64,000 bases of DNA from Gammaproteobacteria bacterium (GCA_027459765.1 DAIDHD010000083.1:62001-126000), one strand, 5' to 3'; counted from the first letter of the stretch, positions 37,907 through 48,120 are shown. Notes: generated by a model not told the origin, from the sequence alone. Program-made: numbers and translations.

Positions 37907-39163
37907 ATGAACGTCATTCGATGGATGCCTTGGGTATTGGGCCTGTGGGCAGGTGGTGCTGCCTCGGCAATGGGCGCTGAGCCCCTGACGATCGATGCCG
38001 CCGTGGCTGAGGCGATCCATTCGGCGCCTCAGCTGCAGGCGCGTCTGGCCGCCGTCGACGGCGCCAATGCCGAGGCCATTTCGGCCGGCCGACTGCCGGC
38101 TCCCGAGATCATCGCGGGAATCGACAACCTTCCCGTCAACGGCGCCGACGCGTGGAGCCTGCAGCGCGATTTCATGACGATGCGCAAGGTCGGCGTCATG
38201 CAGTCCTTTGGTAACGCCCAGAGGCGCAGTGCCGAGCGCTCAATGGCCCAGGCTCACGCCGCGTCGGCGACGACGGACGTGGAACAGACCCGGCTAAAGG
38301 TGTCGAAATCCACCGCGCAGGCCTGGATTGCGGTCCTGACGGCCGAACACACCGTGCACGCGCTAGAATCCCTGAAGCCGAACTACGAACTGCAGATCCA
38401 GCTGGCGCGAACGGCACTGGGTGCAAATAGAATCGCGGCCGCGGACGTGCTGGAGGCGCAGTCGAACGCGGCGGAGCTGGAAGACCGATTGCTCGTTGCG
38501 CGCCAGCAAGTCACCGCGGCGCGCGCGGAACTGGCCCGCTGGATCGGTCCCCTGGCGGACGCACCGTTGGCATCACCGCCGATGTTTGACGTGTTGCCGG
38601 CCAGCGCGACCGCACTCCAATCGAGCATTCACCACCATGCAGAGCTGCGCGCACTGGATGCGCGAGTCGAAGAGGCAAAGGCGGCCGCAGACGTCGCGGC
38701 GGCCAGCCGCAGACCCGATTGGAGCGCGGAACTTGCGTACGGCCAGCGGGGGCCGGCGTACTCGAACATGGTGTCGCTGGAAGTGCGGATGAGTCTCCCG
38801 CTGTTTGGCGCGACGCGCGTCGATCCGGTGGTTGCGGCGAGACACGCGACGGTTCGGCAGCTCGAGGAGGATCGCGAGGCGGCCCTGCAAATGCATACCG
38901 CCGAACTGAAGGCGATGCTGGCGGACTGGCAGGCCGGGCGCGATCGGGTGGCGTTGTACGAACAGCAGCGCTTGCCCCTGGCACGTCAGCGCACTGCGGC
39001 GGCGCTCGCCGCGCTGGGCGCAGGGTCGGGAGATTTTCGGGCGACCTTGTCGATGTTGCGCGACGAACAGAACCTTGAACTGTCCTACGCGGACATCCTC
39101 GGGACCTACGGACGCGCCTGGGTCTACCTCAACTACCTCTCTGATCGGAGTGTCGCGCCATGA
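37907..39163 (+). CDS. cusC: CusC-type outer-membrane efflux channel
   Basis: This 418-aa TolC-family protein begins MNVIRWMPWVLGLW with a signal peptide ending GAEP. It has OEP repeats (DFMTMRKVGVMQSFGNAQRR; NMVSLEVRMSLPLFG). The stop overlaps the adaptor start (ATGA). The ATG at 37907 gives the signal peptide, and the ORF-track start is 15 codons upstream. It forms the outer-membrane duct of a Cu/Ag tripartite pump. Confidence 0.88.
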   Translation: MNVIRWMPWVLGLWAGGAASAMGAEPLTIDAAVAEAIHSAPQLQARLAAVDGANAEAISAGRLPAPEIIAGIDNLPVNGADAWSLQRDFMTMRKVGVMQSFGNAQRRSAERSMAQAHAASATTDVEQTRLKVSKSTAQAWIAVLTAEHTVHALESLKPNYELQIQLARTALGANRIAAADVLEAQSNAAELEDRLLVARQQVTAARAELARWIGPLADAPLASPPMFDVLPASATALQSSIHHHAELRALDARVEEAKAAADVAAASRRPDWSAELAYGQRGPAYSNMVSLEVRMSLPLFGATRVDPVVAARHATVRQLEEDREAALQMHTAELKAMLADWQAGRDRVALYEQQRLPLARQRTAAALAALGAGSGDFRATLSMLRDEQNLELSYADILGTYGRAWVYLNYLSDRSVAP

Positions 39164-40473
39164 GCCAGTACAAGAATCGGACCGTAATGGCGGTCGCACT
39201 CGTCGCAGTCCTGGTCGCGGGCATTGCGGTCGGCGTCAGCTGGTCGCGCTGGCGATCACCGCAAGGCGCAGCGGCGGTCGCATCGTCCGCAGCAAGCCAG
39301 CCTGCCGCAGCGGACGGCGCCAAACGCCGGGTGCTCTACTGGCACGATCCGATGAAGCCCGACGTTCGGTTCGACAAACCAGGCAAATCGCCCTTCATGG
39401 ACATGGAGTTGCAACCGGTCTACGCCGATGACGACGCAGGCGGCGAAGCGCCGGCCGTGCGCGTGAGCGCCGGCGCGTCGCAGGCATTGGGCATCAGGGT
39501 GGGAACCGTCGAGCGGGCGGCGCTCGCTCCCGCCATCCACGCGGTCGGGACCGTTGCCTATGATGAAACGGCGCAGGCCGTCGTGCAGCCGCGTGCAGAC
39601 GGCTTTGTGACTCGGCTGCGGGTTCGGGCGCCGCTCGTGCAGGTTCAGAAGGGAGAGGTGCTGGCCGATGTCGACATACCGGCGTGGCGCGAAGCACTGG
39701 CGGAATACCTCGCGTTGCCGCTCGAGTCGGGGCCAGGAGGCGCGGGGCAGGCTTTGCCGCTCCTCCCGCATTCCCCTGAACTGCGGATGGCCCTGCGCCA
39801 GCGACTATCCGTCCTGGGTGTACCAGGTGCCAGCCTTCAACACGCCGAGCAGACCGGCACGGTGCCGGATCATTTCGAGCTGACCGCCCCGGTGACGGGT
39901 GTCGTCACGGAGCTCGGCCTGCGCGAGGGGGCCGCCTTCATGAATGGCACTGTCGTGGCGCGCATCAACCGCACCAACACGGTCTGGGTGGATGCCCAGG
40001 TGCTTGAGACGCAGGCCCGCGCCGTGACACCCGGGGCGCCGGTCCGCATCCAGGCACATGCGCACCTTGGCCGTGTCTTCACCGGCCAAGTTCTGCGGGT
40101 GCTGCCGCAGGTGGACTCGGTCACCCGGACGGTCGGCGTGCGGGTGGCGGTTCTCAATGGCCCAGGTCTCTTAAGCCCCGGCATGTACGTCGACGCCGAC
40201 TTTCCGGCGGTCAAGGCGACCGAGCAGCTGTGGGTGCCCAGCGAGGCGGTCATTGCGACGGGGGAGCGTAGCGTCGTGATCGTGGCACGCCCGGGTGGCG
40301 GGTTCGATGTCGCCACCGTGACCACCGGCATCGAGGTCGGCGGCAAGACGGCGATTCTGAGCGGCTTGACTGCCGGCCAGTCGGTTGTGCTCTCGGGCCA
40401 GTTCCTGATCGACTCGGAGGCGAACCTTAAATCTGCCATCAATCGGCTGAGCGCCGGCGGGGCCAGCCCATGA
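39160..40473 (+). CDS. cusB: CusB-type periplasmic adaptor
   Basis: This 437-aa membrane-fusion protein has an N-terminal anchor ([18 protein letters not shown]) and a heavy-metal-binding domain ([20 protein letters not shown] ... MDMELQPVY) typical of CusB/SilB. It continues with a barrel-sandwich region and a C-terminal barrel. It hands Cu(I)/Ag(I) to the RND permease. It overlaps both neighbours by 4 bp. Confidence 0.92.
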   Translation: MSQYKNRTVMAVALVAVLVAGIAVGVSWSRWRSPQGAAAVASSAASQPAAADGAKRRVLYWHDPMKPDVRFDKPGKSPFMDMELQPVYADDDAGGEAPAVRVSAGASQALGIRVGTVERAALAPAIHAVGTVAYDETAQAVVQPRADGFVTRLRVRAPLVQVQKGEVLADVDIPAWREALAEYLALPLESGPGGAGQALPLLPHSPELRMALRQRLSVLGVPGASLQHAEQTGTVPDHFELTAPVTGVVTELGLREGAAFMNGTVVARINRTNTVWVDAQVLETQARAVTPGAPVRIQAHAHLGRVFTGQVLRVLPQVDSVTRTVGVRVAVLNGPGLLSPGMYVDADFPAVKATEQLWVPSEAVIATGERSVVIVARPGGGFDVATVTTGIEVGGKTAILSGLTAGQSVVLSGQFLIDSEANLKSAINRLSAGGASP

Positions 40474-43400
40474 TCGCGCGACTCATACGGCGGTCCATCG
40501 ACAACCGCATCCTGATTCTCATTGGGAGCGCGCTGCTCGCGGCCTGGGGGATCTGGGCGATGTCGCGCACGCCGCTCGACGCCCTGCCGGATCTGTCGGA
40601 TGTGGAGGTCATCATCCGCACGACCTTCCCGGGTCAGGCGCCCCAGATCGTCGAAGACCAGGTGACCTACCCGCTGTCGACGACCATGCTGTCGGTTCCG
40701 GGCGCGCGCACCGTGCGCGGGTATTCGATGTTCGGCGATTCCTTTGTGTACGTATTGTTCGCGGACGGGACGGATCCCTACTGGGCACGCTCGCGCGTCC
40801 TCGAGTACCTCAACCAGGTGCAATCGCGATTGCCCGCGCAGGCCCGGGCCTCGCTGGGACCGGATGCGACCGGCGTCGGCTGGGTGTTCGAATACGCCCT
40901 GATCGACCGCACCGGCCACCACGACCTGTCGCAACTGCGCACTTTGCAGGACTGGTTCCTGAAGTACGAGCTTAAGACGGTTCCGGACGTAGCCGAAGTC
41001 GCCTCCCTCGGTGGCATGTTGCGCCAATACCAGATCGTCCTGGATCCGGATCGCCTGCGCGCCTTCAACCTCACGCATGGGCAGGTCGTCGACGCCGTCC
41101 AGAAAGCCAATATGGAAAGCGGCGGTTCGGTGCTCGAGCTCGGTGAGGCGGAATACATGGTTCGCACCTCGGGCTACCTCAAGTCGCTCGAGGATTTCCG
41201 CGCCATTCCGCTCAATGTCAGTGCTGCCGGTGTGGCGGTGACGTTGGGCGATGTCGCGCACGTGCAGGTGGGGCCCGAGATGCGGCGCGGGATCACGGAG
41301 CTTGATGGCGAAGGGGAGGTGGCCGGCGGCGTGATCATCATGCGCAGCGGCAAGAATGCACTCGCCACCATCGAGGCCGTCAAAGCAAAGCTCACCGAGC
41401 TCAAGGGGAGTCTTCCGCCGGGCGTTGAGATCGTGCCGACCTACGATCGCTCGGGGCTCATCGGTCGAGCCGTCGACAACCTGCGAGGAAAGCTCGTCGA
41501 AGAGTTCATCGTCGTGGCGCTCGTCTGTGTATTGTTCCTGTTTCACCTTCGTTCGGCGCTGGTGGCTATTGTCACCCTGCCGCTGGGCATCCTCATGGCG
41601 TTCATCGTCATGTACTACCAAGGCGTGAACGCGAACATCATGTCGCTCGGCGGCATTGCCATCGCGATTGGCGCGATGGTGGACGCCGCGGTGGTGATGA
41701 TTGAAAACGCCCACAAGCACATCGAGACATGGCACGGAACGCATCCCGGGGAACCGCTTGCTGGCGAGGCCCGCTGGCAGGTGATCGCGGACGCGGCGAC
41801 GGAGGTGGGCCCCGCGCTCTTCACGTCATTGCTGATCATCACTTTCTCATTCATTCCGGTGTTCACACTGGAAGCTCAGGAAGGACGGCTGTTCTCGCCG
41901 TTGGCCTTCACAAAGACCTACGCGATGGCCGCTGCCGCCGGTTTGGCGGTGACGCTGGTGCCAGTGCTCATGGGTTACCTCATCCGTGGGCGAATCCCCC
42001 AGGAACACCGCAATCCTTTGAACCGGGCGCTGGTAGCGATCTATCGACCGGCGCTCGGCCGGGCGCTCGACTGGCCGCGGCTGACGGTCGGGGCCGCGGT
42101 GCTCATCGTCGCCCTGAGCGCGTGGCCGTTGGCGCGAATCGGCGCCGAGTTCATGCCACCGCTCGATGAAGGAGACCTCCTGTTCATGCCCTCGGCGCTG
42201 CCGGGGATTTCAGCGGGCAAGGTGGGCGAACTGCTGCAGCGGACGGATCGGTTGATCAAGACCGTACCGGAGGTGGCGAGCGTCTTTGGCAAGGCAGGGC
42301 GTGCCGACACCGCCACCGACCCCGCACCACTCGAGATGTTCGAGACGACCATCCGTTTCAAGCCTCGCACGCAGTGGCGGCCGGGGATGACTCCCGAGAA
42401 GCTCGTCCAGGAGCTCGATCAGGTAGTGCAGGTTCCCGGGCTCGCCAACATCTGGGTCCCGCCGATCCGCAACCGGATCGACATGCTCGCCACGGGGATC
42501 AAGAGTCCGGTGGGCATTAAGGTGTCGGGCCCGGATCTCGGGGAGATTGACCGTCTCGCGCTGCAAGTCGAACAGGCAGTCAGGCGCGTGCCTGGCGTGA
42601 CCTCAGCCTTCGCTGAGCGGTTGCGGGGTGGTCGCTATGTCGATGTGCAGATCGACCGCGCGGCTGCCGCGCGGTACGGGCTCAATATCGCCGATGTGCA
42701 AAGCGTGGTCTCGGCCGCGGTGGGGGGTGACGAGATCGGCGAGACCATCGAGGGCCGGCAGCGTTTTCCGATCAGCGTTCGCTATCCGCGTGAGCTGCGC
42801 GATTCGGTGCCGAAACTGCGCGCGCTACCGATCCTGACAGCCCGCGGCGCCGCCATAACGCTTGGGGATGTGGCAGCGGTTGCGATTGAGGACGGGCCAC
42901 CGATGCTCAAGAGCGAGAACGGGCGCCTGTCTGGGTGGATCTACGTGGATCTGCACGGCCGCGCCCTCAGTGATGCCGTGCATGACATGCAGCAGGTCGT
43001 TGCACGCCAGGTTCAACTGCCGAGTGGCTATGCCTTGGCGTGGTCCGGCCAATTCGAGTATCTGCAGCGGGCCGCGGAGCGCCTGAAAGTGGTGGTGCCG
43101 GCGACGTTGCTGATCATTTTGCTTCTGTTGTATCTCGCGTTTCGGCGACTCGACGATGCGTTGCTGATCATGGCCACGTTGCCAGTGGCGCTGGTCGGGG
43201 GGCTATGGTTGATGGATCTGCTGGGCTACAACCTGTCTGTGGCCGCGGCCGTTGGGTTCATCGCGCTGGCCGGCGTTGCCGCCGAGATCGGGGTTGTCAT
43301 GCTCGTCTACATCAACCAGGCGGCCCGAGAGCGAGCGGTCCGGAGTGCCACCTTGAGTCCGGCAGTCATTCGTGACGCCATCATCGAGGGGGCCGCGCTT

Positions 43401-43601
43401 CGGGTCCGGCCGGTGGCGATGACCGTCGCGGTGATCGTGGCGGGATTGCTGCCGGTAATGTGGGGCACCGGGACGGGGTCGGAGGTCATGCGGCGCATTG
43501 CCGCGCCGATGGTAGGTGGCATGATCAGCGCGACGCTTCTGACCATGTTTGTGCTGCCGGCGGCTTACCTCCTAGTGCATGGCCGGTCGCGCCGATCCTA
43601 A
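40470..43601 (+). CDS. cusA: CusA-type Cu(I)/Ag(I) RND efflux permease
   Basis: This 1043-aa HME-RND transporter has the TM4 motif [20 protein letters not shown], which lacks the DFG of divalent-metal pumps and matches the Cu/Ag class. Methionines such as AEFMPP and MFETTIRF recall the CusA methionine relay. It is the last gene of cusCBA. No dedicated two-component regulator (CusRS) is found in the window. Confidence 0.92.
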   Translation: MIARLIRRSIDNRILILIGSALLAAWGIWAMSRTPLDALPDLSDVEVIIRTTFPGQAPQIVEDQVTYPLSTTMLSVPGARTVRGYSMFGDSFVYVLFADGTDPYWARSRVLEYLNQVQSRLPAQARASLGPDATGVGWVFEYALIDRTGHHDLSQLRTLQDWFLKYELKTVPDVAEVASLGGMLRQYQIVLDPDRLRAFNLTHGQVVDAVQKANMESGGSVLELGEAEYMVRTSGYLKSLEDFRAIPLNVSAAGVAVTLGDVAHVQVGPEMRRGITELDGEGEVAGGVIIMRSGKNALATIEAVKAKLTELKGSLPPGVEIVPTYDRSGLIGRAVDNLRGKLVEEFIVVALVCVLFLFHLRSALVAIVTLPLGILMAFIVMYYQGVNANIMSLGGIAIAIGAMVDAAVVMIENAHKHIETWHGTHPGEPLAGEARWQVIADAATEVGPALFTSLLIITFSFIPVFTLEAQEGRLFSPLAFTKTYAMAAAAGLAVTLVPVLMGYLIRGRIPQEHRNPLNRALVAIYRPALGRALDWPRLTVGAAVLIVALSAWPLARIGAEFMPPLDEGDLLFMPSALPGISAGKVGELLQRTDRLIKTVPEVASVFGKAGRADTATDPAPLEMFETTIRFKPRTQWRPGMTPEKLVQELDQVVQVPGLANIWVPPIRNRIDMLATGIKSPVGIKVSGPDLGEIDRLALQVEQAVRRVPGVTSAFAERLRGGRYVDVQIDRAAAARYGLNIADVQSVVSAAVGGDEIGETIEGRQRFPISVRYPRELRDSVPKLRALPILTARGAAITLGDVAAVAIEDGPPMLKSENGRLSGWIYVDLHGRALSDAVHDMQQVVARQVQLPSGYALAWSGQFEYLQRAAERLKVVVPATLLIILLLLYLAFRRLDDALLIMATLPVALVGGLWLMDLLGYNLSVAAAVGFIALAGVAAEIGVVMLVYINQAARERAVRSATLSPAVIRDAIIEGAALRVRPVAMTVAVIVAGLLPVMWGTGTGSEVMRRIAAPMVGGMISATLLTMFVLPAAYLLVHGRSRRS

Positions 43602-43725
43602 AGAGAACGCTCGTCGCCGAACGCGAAGTGCATAGGGACTCAGGCTGCCATACTCAAGATCGGCACACAGCAGACGAGCTCCGGCGTCCTGCCGCGCGCC
43701 CGGTGATTCGAATTCATCGCGCGAT

Positions 43726-43956
43726 CTAAGAGTCCTGCGCGTCAATGCCGCAACACGAGTGCTCGCTCTGTTTTGGCGGGCAGACGACCGAGCCATAGGA
43801 ACAGAACACGCAGCAGTCGCCTTTCAGCGGCCGCAGCAGCGTATGGCATGCTTTGCATTCGTAAAAGAACTGACAGGCATCCGTAGGCATGGTCTCGGCC
43901 TGATCGCGCCCGCATTTTGGACAGGTGATCGTCGATTCGAGTATGACGGTGGTCAT
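43726..43956 (-). CDS. GDCCVxC-domain protein of the mer operon
   Basis: This 76-aa cytosolic protein has a zinc-ribbon-like start (ITCPKCGRDQAETMP), a CKACH pair and the family signature GDCCVFCSYGSVVCPP, ending SCCGI. Members accompany mer and other metal genes, and some use selenocysteine. Its job is unknown, but the density of Cys suggests Hg(II) binding or transfer. It overlaps merP by 4 bp. Confidence 0.85.
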   Translation of the reverse strand: MTTVILESTITCPKCGRDQAETMPTDACQFFYECKACHTLLRPLKGDCCVFCSYGSVVCPPKQSEHSCCGIDAQDS

Positions 43957-44234
43957 CGCGGATTAACGGGACTCGAAGGGAACCCGGCATTCGTTGTCGC
44001 GTCAGTAAGCGTGGCAGTTGTCACCCGATCCGGATCGAATGTGACGACCGCGATTTTCCTGTCGAAATCGACAGCCACCTTCTGGACTCCTGGAACGTGT
44101 TCCAGTGCCTTGCGCACGACGATGGGACAAGTGCCGCAGGTCATCTTCTGAACCTGCAGTGTAAGGGTTTGCGGTGGCGCGGCGGACGCGGCGGATGCCA
44201 CCAACGAAGCGATCAGTGCCTGCAAATAGCGCAT
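43953..44234 (-). CDS. merP: Periplasmic mercuric ion-binding protein MerP
   Basis: This 93-aa HMA-fold protein has a signal peptide (LIASLVASAASA) and the Hg-binding motif KMTCGTCPIVVRKAL. MerP binds Hg(II) in the periplasm and delivers it to MerT. It lies between merT and the GDCCVxC gene. Confidence 0.92.
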   Translation of the reverse strand: MRYLQALIASLVASAASAAPPQTLTLQVQKMTCGTCPIVVRKALEHVPGVQKVAVDFDRKIAVVTFDPDRVTTATLTDATTNAGFPSSPVNPR

Positions 44235-44244
44235 GCGGTCTCCT

Positions 44245-44589
44245 TCATCCTATTAGCTGCGGCGCAAACCATGGAAATGCGATCAGGGCCAGCAGCCCGA
44301 CTGTGACGGCCCAGAAAATCACGCGCTGCCGGCGGACGCGCCGCGGATCGGCGCAAGTTTCGCCAGGCTCACATCGTTGGGGAAGCAGGTAGAGCCGCCT
44401 GAACGCCAACGCGAGGAAAATCACAGTCGTAGCAATAAAGATGGGCCGATACGGCTCCAACGCCGTGAGTTGTCCGATCCAAGCTCCGCTCACCCCCAGG
44501 GCCAGAAGCACCAACGGACCTACGCAACAAAGCGATCCCACCACTGCCGCGGCAATGCCAGCCCACAAGTGTTTGCCAATGCTCACCAT
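44245..44589 (-). CDS. merT: Mercuric transport membrane protein MerT
   Basis: This 114-aa protein has three helices. The first carries the vicinal cysteines (VVGSLCCVGPLVLLALGVSG), and a cytoplasmic loop carries CEPGETC. It imports Hg(II) for detoxification. It is the first gene of the leftward mer operon. No merA reductase follows in this window. Confidence 0.92.
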   Translation of the reverse strand: MVSIGKHLWAGIAAAVVGSLCCVGPLVLLALGVSGAWIGQLTALEPYRPIFIATTVIFLALAFRRLYLLPQRCEPGETCADPRRVRRQRVIFWAVTVGLLALIAFPWFAPQLIG

Positions 44590-44596
44590 CGGCGTA

Positions 44597-44627
44597 GGCT
44601 ACACCCTGTACCTAGGTACGGAGTCAA
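44597..44627 (-). promoter_or_regulatory. MerR-controlled mer promoter/operator
   Basis: The leftward TTGACT and a weak -10 (GTAGCC) are separated by 19 bp with the dyad CCGTACCTAGGTAC. The poor -10 differs from classical mer promoters (TAAGGT), which may lower induced expression. The palindrome core is identical to that before the Cu-ATPase gene (28095-28125). Confidence 0.82.
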
Positions 44628-44629
44628 CT

Positions 44630-45031
44630 ATGCAGTCGGCCATCTATACAATTGGCCAACTCGCCAGGGAGGCGGGAGTGGGTGTCGAGACGATTCGCTA
44701 CTACCAGCGACGACGCCTGCTCGCCGTACCCATCAAGCGCGTCCAAGGGTTCCGCTACTATGGTGCGGAGATGCTCGAACGCCTCCGCTTTATTCGTCGC
44801 GCCCAGGCCTTGGGTCTTGCCCTGGAAGACATCCGCCAGCTACTTGGGCTCGATCGTAAGCGGGCGTGCGCGACAACGCGTGCGCTCGCGGCTCAGCGCC
44901 TTGTGGCGGTGGAGGCGAAGCTCAAGGATCTGACCGGTCTGCGCGACGCTCTCAGCGCGATCGTGCAGGAGTGCGATCACGAGGGAGGGTCAAGTTGTCC
45001 CTTGCTGACGCGGTTGGCAATCGATAGATGA
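44630..45031 (+). CDS. merR: Mercury-responsive regulator MerR
   Basis: This 133-aa MerR has the DNA-binding domain ([23 protein letters not shown]) and three Cys at the Hg-ligand positions: RKRACATT for Cys82, and QECDHEGGSSCPLL for the C-terminal pair, here eight residues apart rather than nine. The ATG at 44630 abuts the operator. It is divergent from merT. The last bases before the att repeat belong to this gene, so it is the rightmost cargo of the island. Confidence 0.9.
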   Translation: MQSAIYTIGQLAREAGVGVETIRYYQRRRLLAVPIKRVQGFRYYGAEMLERLRFIRRAQALGLALEDIRQLLGLDRKRACATTRALAAQRLVAVEAKLKDLTGLRDALSAIVQECDHEGGSSCPLLTRLAIDR

Positions 45032-45055
45032 CGCGCAGCGCGATCTGCTGGCTAC

Positions 45056-45175
45056 TGCCAAATCTACTGCCAAATCCGGGGGTCGGAGGGGACGGGAGGG
45101 AACAAAAATACAAATGAATTCAGTAAGTTATTGATTCCTATGATGTGTCCGCTTCGAATCCCTCTCTCTCCGCCA
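45056..45175. repeat. att-like direct repeat 2: island right arm plus tRNA-Ser 3' end
   Basis: It has the same organisation as repeat 1: tandem TGCCAAATC motifs, GAATTCAGTAAGTTATTGATT, and the identical core TTCGAATCCCTCTCTCTCCGCCA. It closes the 38-kb island and abuts the integrase of the 3-kb element. Between repeats 1 and 2 the core is identical and the arms have a few changes. Confidence 0.87.
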
Positions 45176-45201
45176 GTTCTTTCCCGATTGATCTCATGGG
45201 C

Positions 45202-46530
45202 TTACGTACAGGCGCCACGTTCCTGGTGCCAAATCCAGTGCCAGACGCTGAACGCCGCCGGCAGCGGCGTTTCGCTCCGCCCACTGGGCCGCCATCGCTG
45301 CAGGAGTCTCCGGAACCATCCTGAGCGTCGGCTTGGCTCGGTAATGCCAGGAATTCGCATGGAGCGGCGAATCGCCGCCACGTCTGATTCGACGGCGCCA
45401 TCGGCCCACGCGGCGTAGACCTCGAGCATGGTGCGCACGGTGTGGCCGTGCTGCCGCGCCACCCACAGTGGGTTCTTGCCGAGCATGAGGTTCCAGCTCA
45501 CGCAGGAATGGCGCGCGCAGTACGGACGGCGCGGGCGGATGGGCAACCGTGCCAGCGACTTCGTCCAGCGCCGGCCGGGCTCCTTGATTGAGACCAGCGG
45601 TGAGCCATCGTCCGCGAAAAAGATGTACGGATGGCGAATGCGCCCCTCCCGTTCAAATCGTTCACGCAGCGCAAGCTGTCGACGCAGCACCGTCACCGCC
45701 CGCGGGGACAACTCAAAGATTCGGTGCACGCCAGTCTTCGTGGTTGCGCGGTCGACTCCGGCGACGCGTGCCTTGTTGACGCGCAGCGTGCCGCGCCCAG
45801 CATCGAAGTCCGACACCGTGAGCGCGATCTGTTCCGAAGGTCGCAGCCCCGTGAAGAACCGGAACTCGTCGTAGTTGGCCTGGGCCTCGCCCCAGTCTTC
45901 GCGAATCGTGCAGATCAACGTCTCGGCCTCTTCAATGCGAAAGGGATCGGGGCGGATGCGATCCTTGCGCGACATACGACAGCCGCGAAGACCTCGTGCC
46001 GGGTTGATGTGATGCGGGTGGTTGCGGCACGCGAATTCAAATGCCCGGCGCAGTACGCTGATGGCGTTGTTGTAGGTTTTGCGACTGCAGCGGTATGCGT
46101 CGGCCACGCGCGCCAGCGTTACGTAGTCGACACGCAGGAAGGGGACGGTGCCGATCTGCGGCCGCCACAGGGCGTTCAGTACGCGTCGGTAGCCGGAGAC
46201 GGTCGCCCAGGCGAGATCATCGCGCCGGAATCGCGACTCGCAGTGTTCGATAAATTGGTCGAAGATCTGATCGCAGGTGCGCACTTGGGACGGATCGATC
46301 ACCCGGCCTAGGAACCGGTACTCAGGGAACTCCTCCTCGAACAGGAACGTGCCGGCGCGGATGCGTTGGCGGATACCGGAGAGTCGATCGCGAGCCGCGC
46401 GGAGGTTCTGTGCGGTGGGCGACCGCCGGATCGTCGGTCGGTACCGAACGCCGTCGAGCATGAAATCGAACTGGATTCGGTTGTTCTGCTTGGGCCTGAC
46501 GCCCCCGGTACGCGGACCTCGACTGGCCAT
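45202..46530 (-). CDS. Tyrosine site-specific integrase of the mini-island
   Basis: This 442-aa homologue of the integrase at 6607-8088 shares KTYNNAISVLRRAFEF, AQANYDEFRFFTGLRPSEQ, the RHSCVSWNLMLG box, ARQHGHTVRTMLEVYAAWADGA and the overall layout. The catalytic Arg, RHxxxSW, HGH and Tyr are visible. It ends 27 bases before the att core, without the long tail seen in the other copy. It reads toward its att site. Confidence 0.9.
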   Translation of the reverse strand: MASRGPRTGGVRPKQNNRIQFDFMLDGVRYRPTIRRSPTAQNLRAARDRLSGIRQRIRAGTFLFEEEFPEYRFLGRVIDPSQVRTCDQIFDQFIEHCESRFRRDDLAWATVSGYRRVLNALWRPQIGTVPFLRVDYVTLARVADAYRCSRKTYNNAISVLRRAFEFACRNHPHHINPARGLRGCRMSRKDRIRPDPFRIEEAETLICTIREDWGEAQANYDEFRFFTGLRPSEQIALTVSDFDAGRGTLRVNKARVAGVDRATTKTGVHRIFELSPRAVTVLRRQLALRERFEREGRIRHPYIFFADDGSPLVSIKEPGRRWTKSLARLPIRPRRPYCARHSCVSWNLMLGKNPLWVARQHGHTVRTMLEVYAAWADGAVESDVAAIRRSMRIPGITEPSRRSGWFRRLLQRWRPSGRSETPLPAAFSVWHWIWHQERGACT

Positions 46531-46749
46531 CAGACTCTCCTCCCTTCGGGTGGGTTGGGCCTACGGCGATACCTGCGGCGCCGCGCCGATCTGCTGTGGA
46601 ACGGGCCTCGAGTAGCATGGCGCCCCGGGGGCCGGACTCGTGCAGTTCTGACCAAAATGGATAAATAGCTTGCCATGTGTCGCGATCTGGCTCGGCTATT
46701 GTCCATGCGATTACGTGAAACTGGCCCGATTGAACTCGAACCGATAAAA

Positions 46750-46763
46750 GACTATATTTAGTC
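46750..46763. promoter_or_regulatory. Palindrome upstream of the toxin-antitoxin genes
   Basis: GACTA-TATT-TAGTC is a perfect dyad about 24 bases before the antitoxin start, within an AT-rich promoter-like stretch. Antitoxins of the Phd/YefM class autoregulate at such dyads, so this is the likely operator. Confidence 0.5.
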
Positions 46764-46786
46764 CTATCACGACACCCGGAGATCTT

Positions 46787-47065
46787 ATGCGGTATTCAAC
46801 CCAGATCAGGCCGATAAGCTACCTGAAGGCCAACGCCGCCGAGGTGCTGCAGGAACTGGCGGACCAGCGACAGCCGATGGTCATCACCCAGAATGGTGAG
46901 GCTAAGGCTGTTATCCAGGACGTAGCCACCTACGAGCAGACGCAGGAAACGCTGGCGCTATTGAAGATCCTGGCACTGGGTAATCAGCAAGTCTCCCAAG
47001 GCCGTGTCAAGCCGCTCGCCGATGTTGCCAGACGCTTGCGCGCCAGCCCCCAGACGGAGGACTGA
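46787..47065 (+). CDS. Phd/YefM-family antitoxin
   Basis: This 92-aa protein begins MRYSTQIRPISYLKANAAEV and carries the Phd/YefM N-terminal DNA-binding fold (PMVITQNGEAKAVIQDVATYE). The C-terminal tail would wrap the toxin. Its stop overlaps the toxin start by one base. It would neutralise the toxin and repress the operon, and may stabilise the island. Confidence 0.9.
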   Translation: MRYSTQIRPISYLKANAAEVLQELADQRQPMVITQNGEAKAVIQDVATYEQTQETLALLKILALGNQQVSQGRVKPLADVARRLRASPQTED

Positions 47066-47394
47066 TGCGCTTTGAAGTCGTTCTCACCGAGGATGCCGAG
47101 CGCGACCTGGAAGACATCGTCAGCCATATCGCGACGCACGATTCGCCCCGTAGCGCTGATCACGTCCTGAACCGAATACTCGAGATCGCAGAGAGCCTTT
47201 CGGGCGCGCCGGCGCGTGGATCGCAGCCGAAGGAACTGCGTGGGCTGGGCGATCAGGAATACCGGCAGGTTTTCTTCAAGCCTTACCGGCTCATCTATCG
47301 GGTCGTCGAAGAGCGCGTGGTCATCTACCTGATCGCCGATGGTCGACGGGACATGCAATCCTTGTTGGCGCGCCGGCTGCTCGGCGGCGGTTAA
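47065..47394 (+). CDS. RelE/ParE-family toxin
   Basis: This 109-aa protein has the RelE/ParE fold pattern (FEVVLTEDAERDLEDIVSHIA ... PKELRGLGDQEYRQVFFKPYRLIYRVVEERVVIYLIADGRRD). The target (ribosome or gyrase) cannot be told by eye; the YRLIYRV and DGRRDMQSLL ends fit either subgroup. It is paired with the upstream antitoxin. Confidence 0.9.
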   Translation: MRFEVVLTEDAERDLEDIVSHIATHDSPRSADHVLNRILEIAESLSGAPARGSQPKELRGLGDQEYRQVFFKPYRLIYRVVEERVVIYLIADGRRDMQSLLARRLLGGG

Positions 47395-47439
47395 CGCGCC
47401 CGTGGGTTCGCGACGCGCCTTTCCAATGCGCGGATTGCT

Positions 47440-47946
47440 GTGATTGCGCTGTGTTGTTCCCGCGTCGTTCGGAACCGGCTGGGAGTAGCAAGCCGACCGC
47501 CAGACGCGCCCGAGCCTACGTCTCGCCTCGGCAACTGGTATGTGCATCTGGTACGCCTTGGACCTCGGCAGTATGTCCTTGCCACCAGCGAACGATCATT
47601 GCTCACCGTCGTTCTCCCGGCGCGCGAGCTGCGGACTACGATGGAAGGAAATCTGCGGGTCGCAGTCGGGCAGTTATTGTTGGCTCTGAATATTCCACCC
47701 GAAATCGTGAGAAGCGAGGTGGGAGAAATGCAGCCGGTAATCATCGCCCCGGCGACGAACCGGCGAGTACTCGGTTCGATGAACGAATTGGCGTTTCATC
47801 TGGGCGTGCGGCAAGATCAACTCAGCGATCCGGTCGACATGGCTGTGAGCCTGAGCGGCATCCCGTTGTCGGCTGTGGGTTCCAAGAGCCACTACGGTAT
47901 TCCGCGGGACGTCGCACTCGATCTGCTCGTGAATCCCGGACATTGA
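47440..47946 (+). CDS. DUF6933-like protein
   Basis: This 168-aa soluble protein contains LGNWYVHLVRLGPRQYVLATSERSLLTVVLP near its start, the recognisable beginning of DUF6933-type plasmid and island proteins. The GTG start at 47440 is uncertain, and translation might begin nearer NWYVHL. Function is unknown. It lies 45 bases after the toxin gene and may share its transcript. Confidence 0.65.
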   Translation: MIALCCSRVVRNRLGVASRPPDAPEPTSRLGNWYVHLVRLGPRQYVLATSERSLLTVVLPARELRTTMEGNLRVAVGQLLLALNIPPEIVRSEVGEMQPVIIAPATNRRVLGSMNELAFHLGVRQDQLSDPVDMAVSLSGIPLSAVGSKSHYGIPRDVALDLLVNPGH

Positions 47947-48029
47947 GGAACTGCGCACTACGATCGCGGCCGCTAGCTCGCGAGGGTCGGGTTAGACGCT
48001 CGATCGCGGAGATTCCGGAGTGTTACGAA

Positions 48030-48059
48030 ACGTCGGTACTTAAAAACAAGTACCGACGT
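48030..48059. repeat. Perfect 12-bp inverted repeat near the mini-island right end
   Basis: ACGTCGGTACTT - AAAAAC - AAGTACCGACGT forms a perfect 12-bp stem with a 6-base loop. No T-tract follows on either strand, so a simple intrinsic terminator is unlikely. It lies 62 bases before the att arm repeats and could be a protein-binding site or recombination accessory site. Confidence 0.6.
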
Positions 48060-48120
48060 ATTGGAACGGCATTCCCGGCAATCGATTCGCTGATTCGCAG
48101 CAACGACTACGACGCGGGCT

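Noticed and set aside
39870-41744. 624-aa minus-strand ORF opposite cusA/cusB
   Set aside because: It spans two real genes on the opposite strand and has no domain features.
45138-45401. Short ORFs ending in LAEREGFE-type peptides at the att sites (also 48040-48246)
   Set aside because: The peptide is the reverse translation of the tRNA-Ser 3' end. These frames arise from the att core and are not genes.
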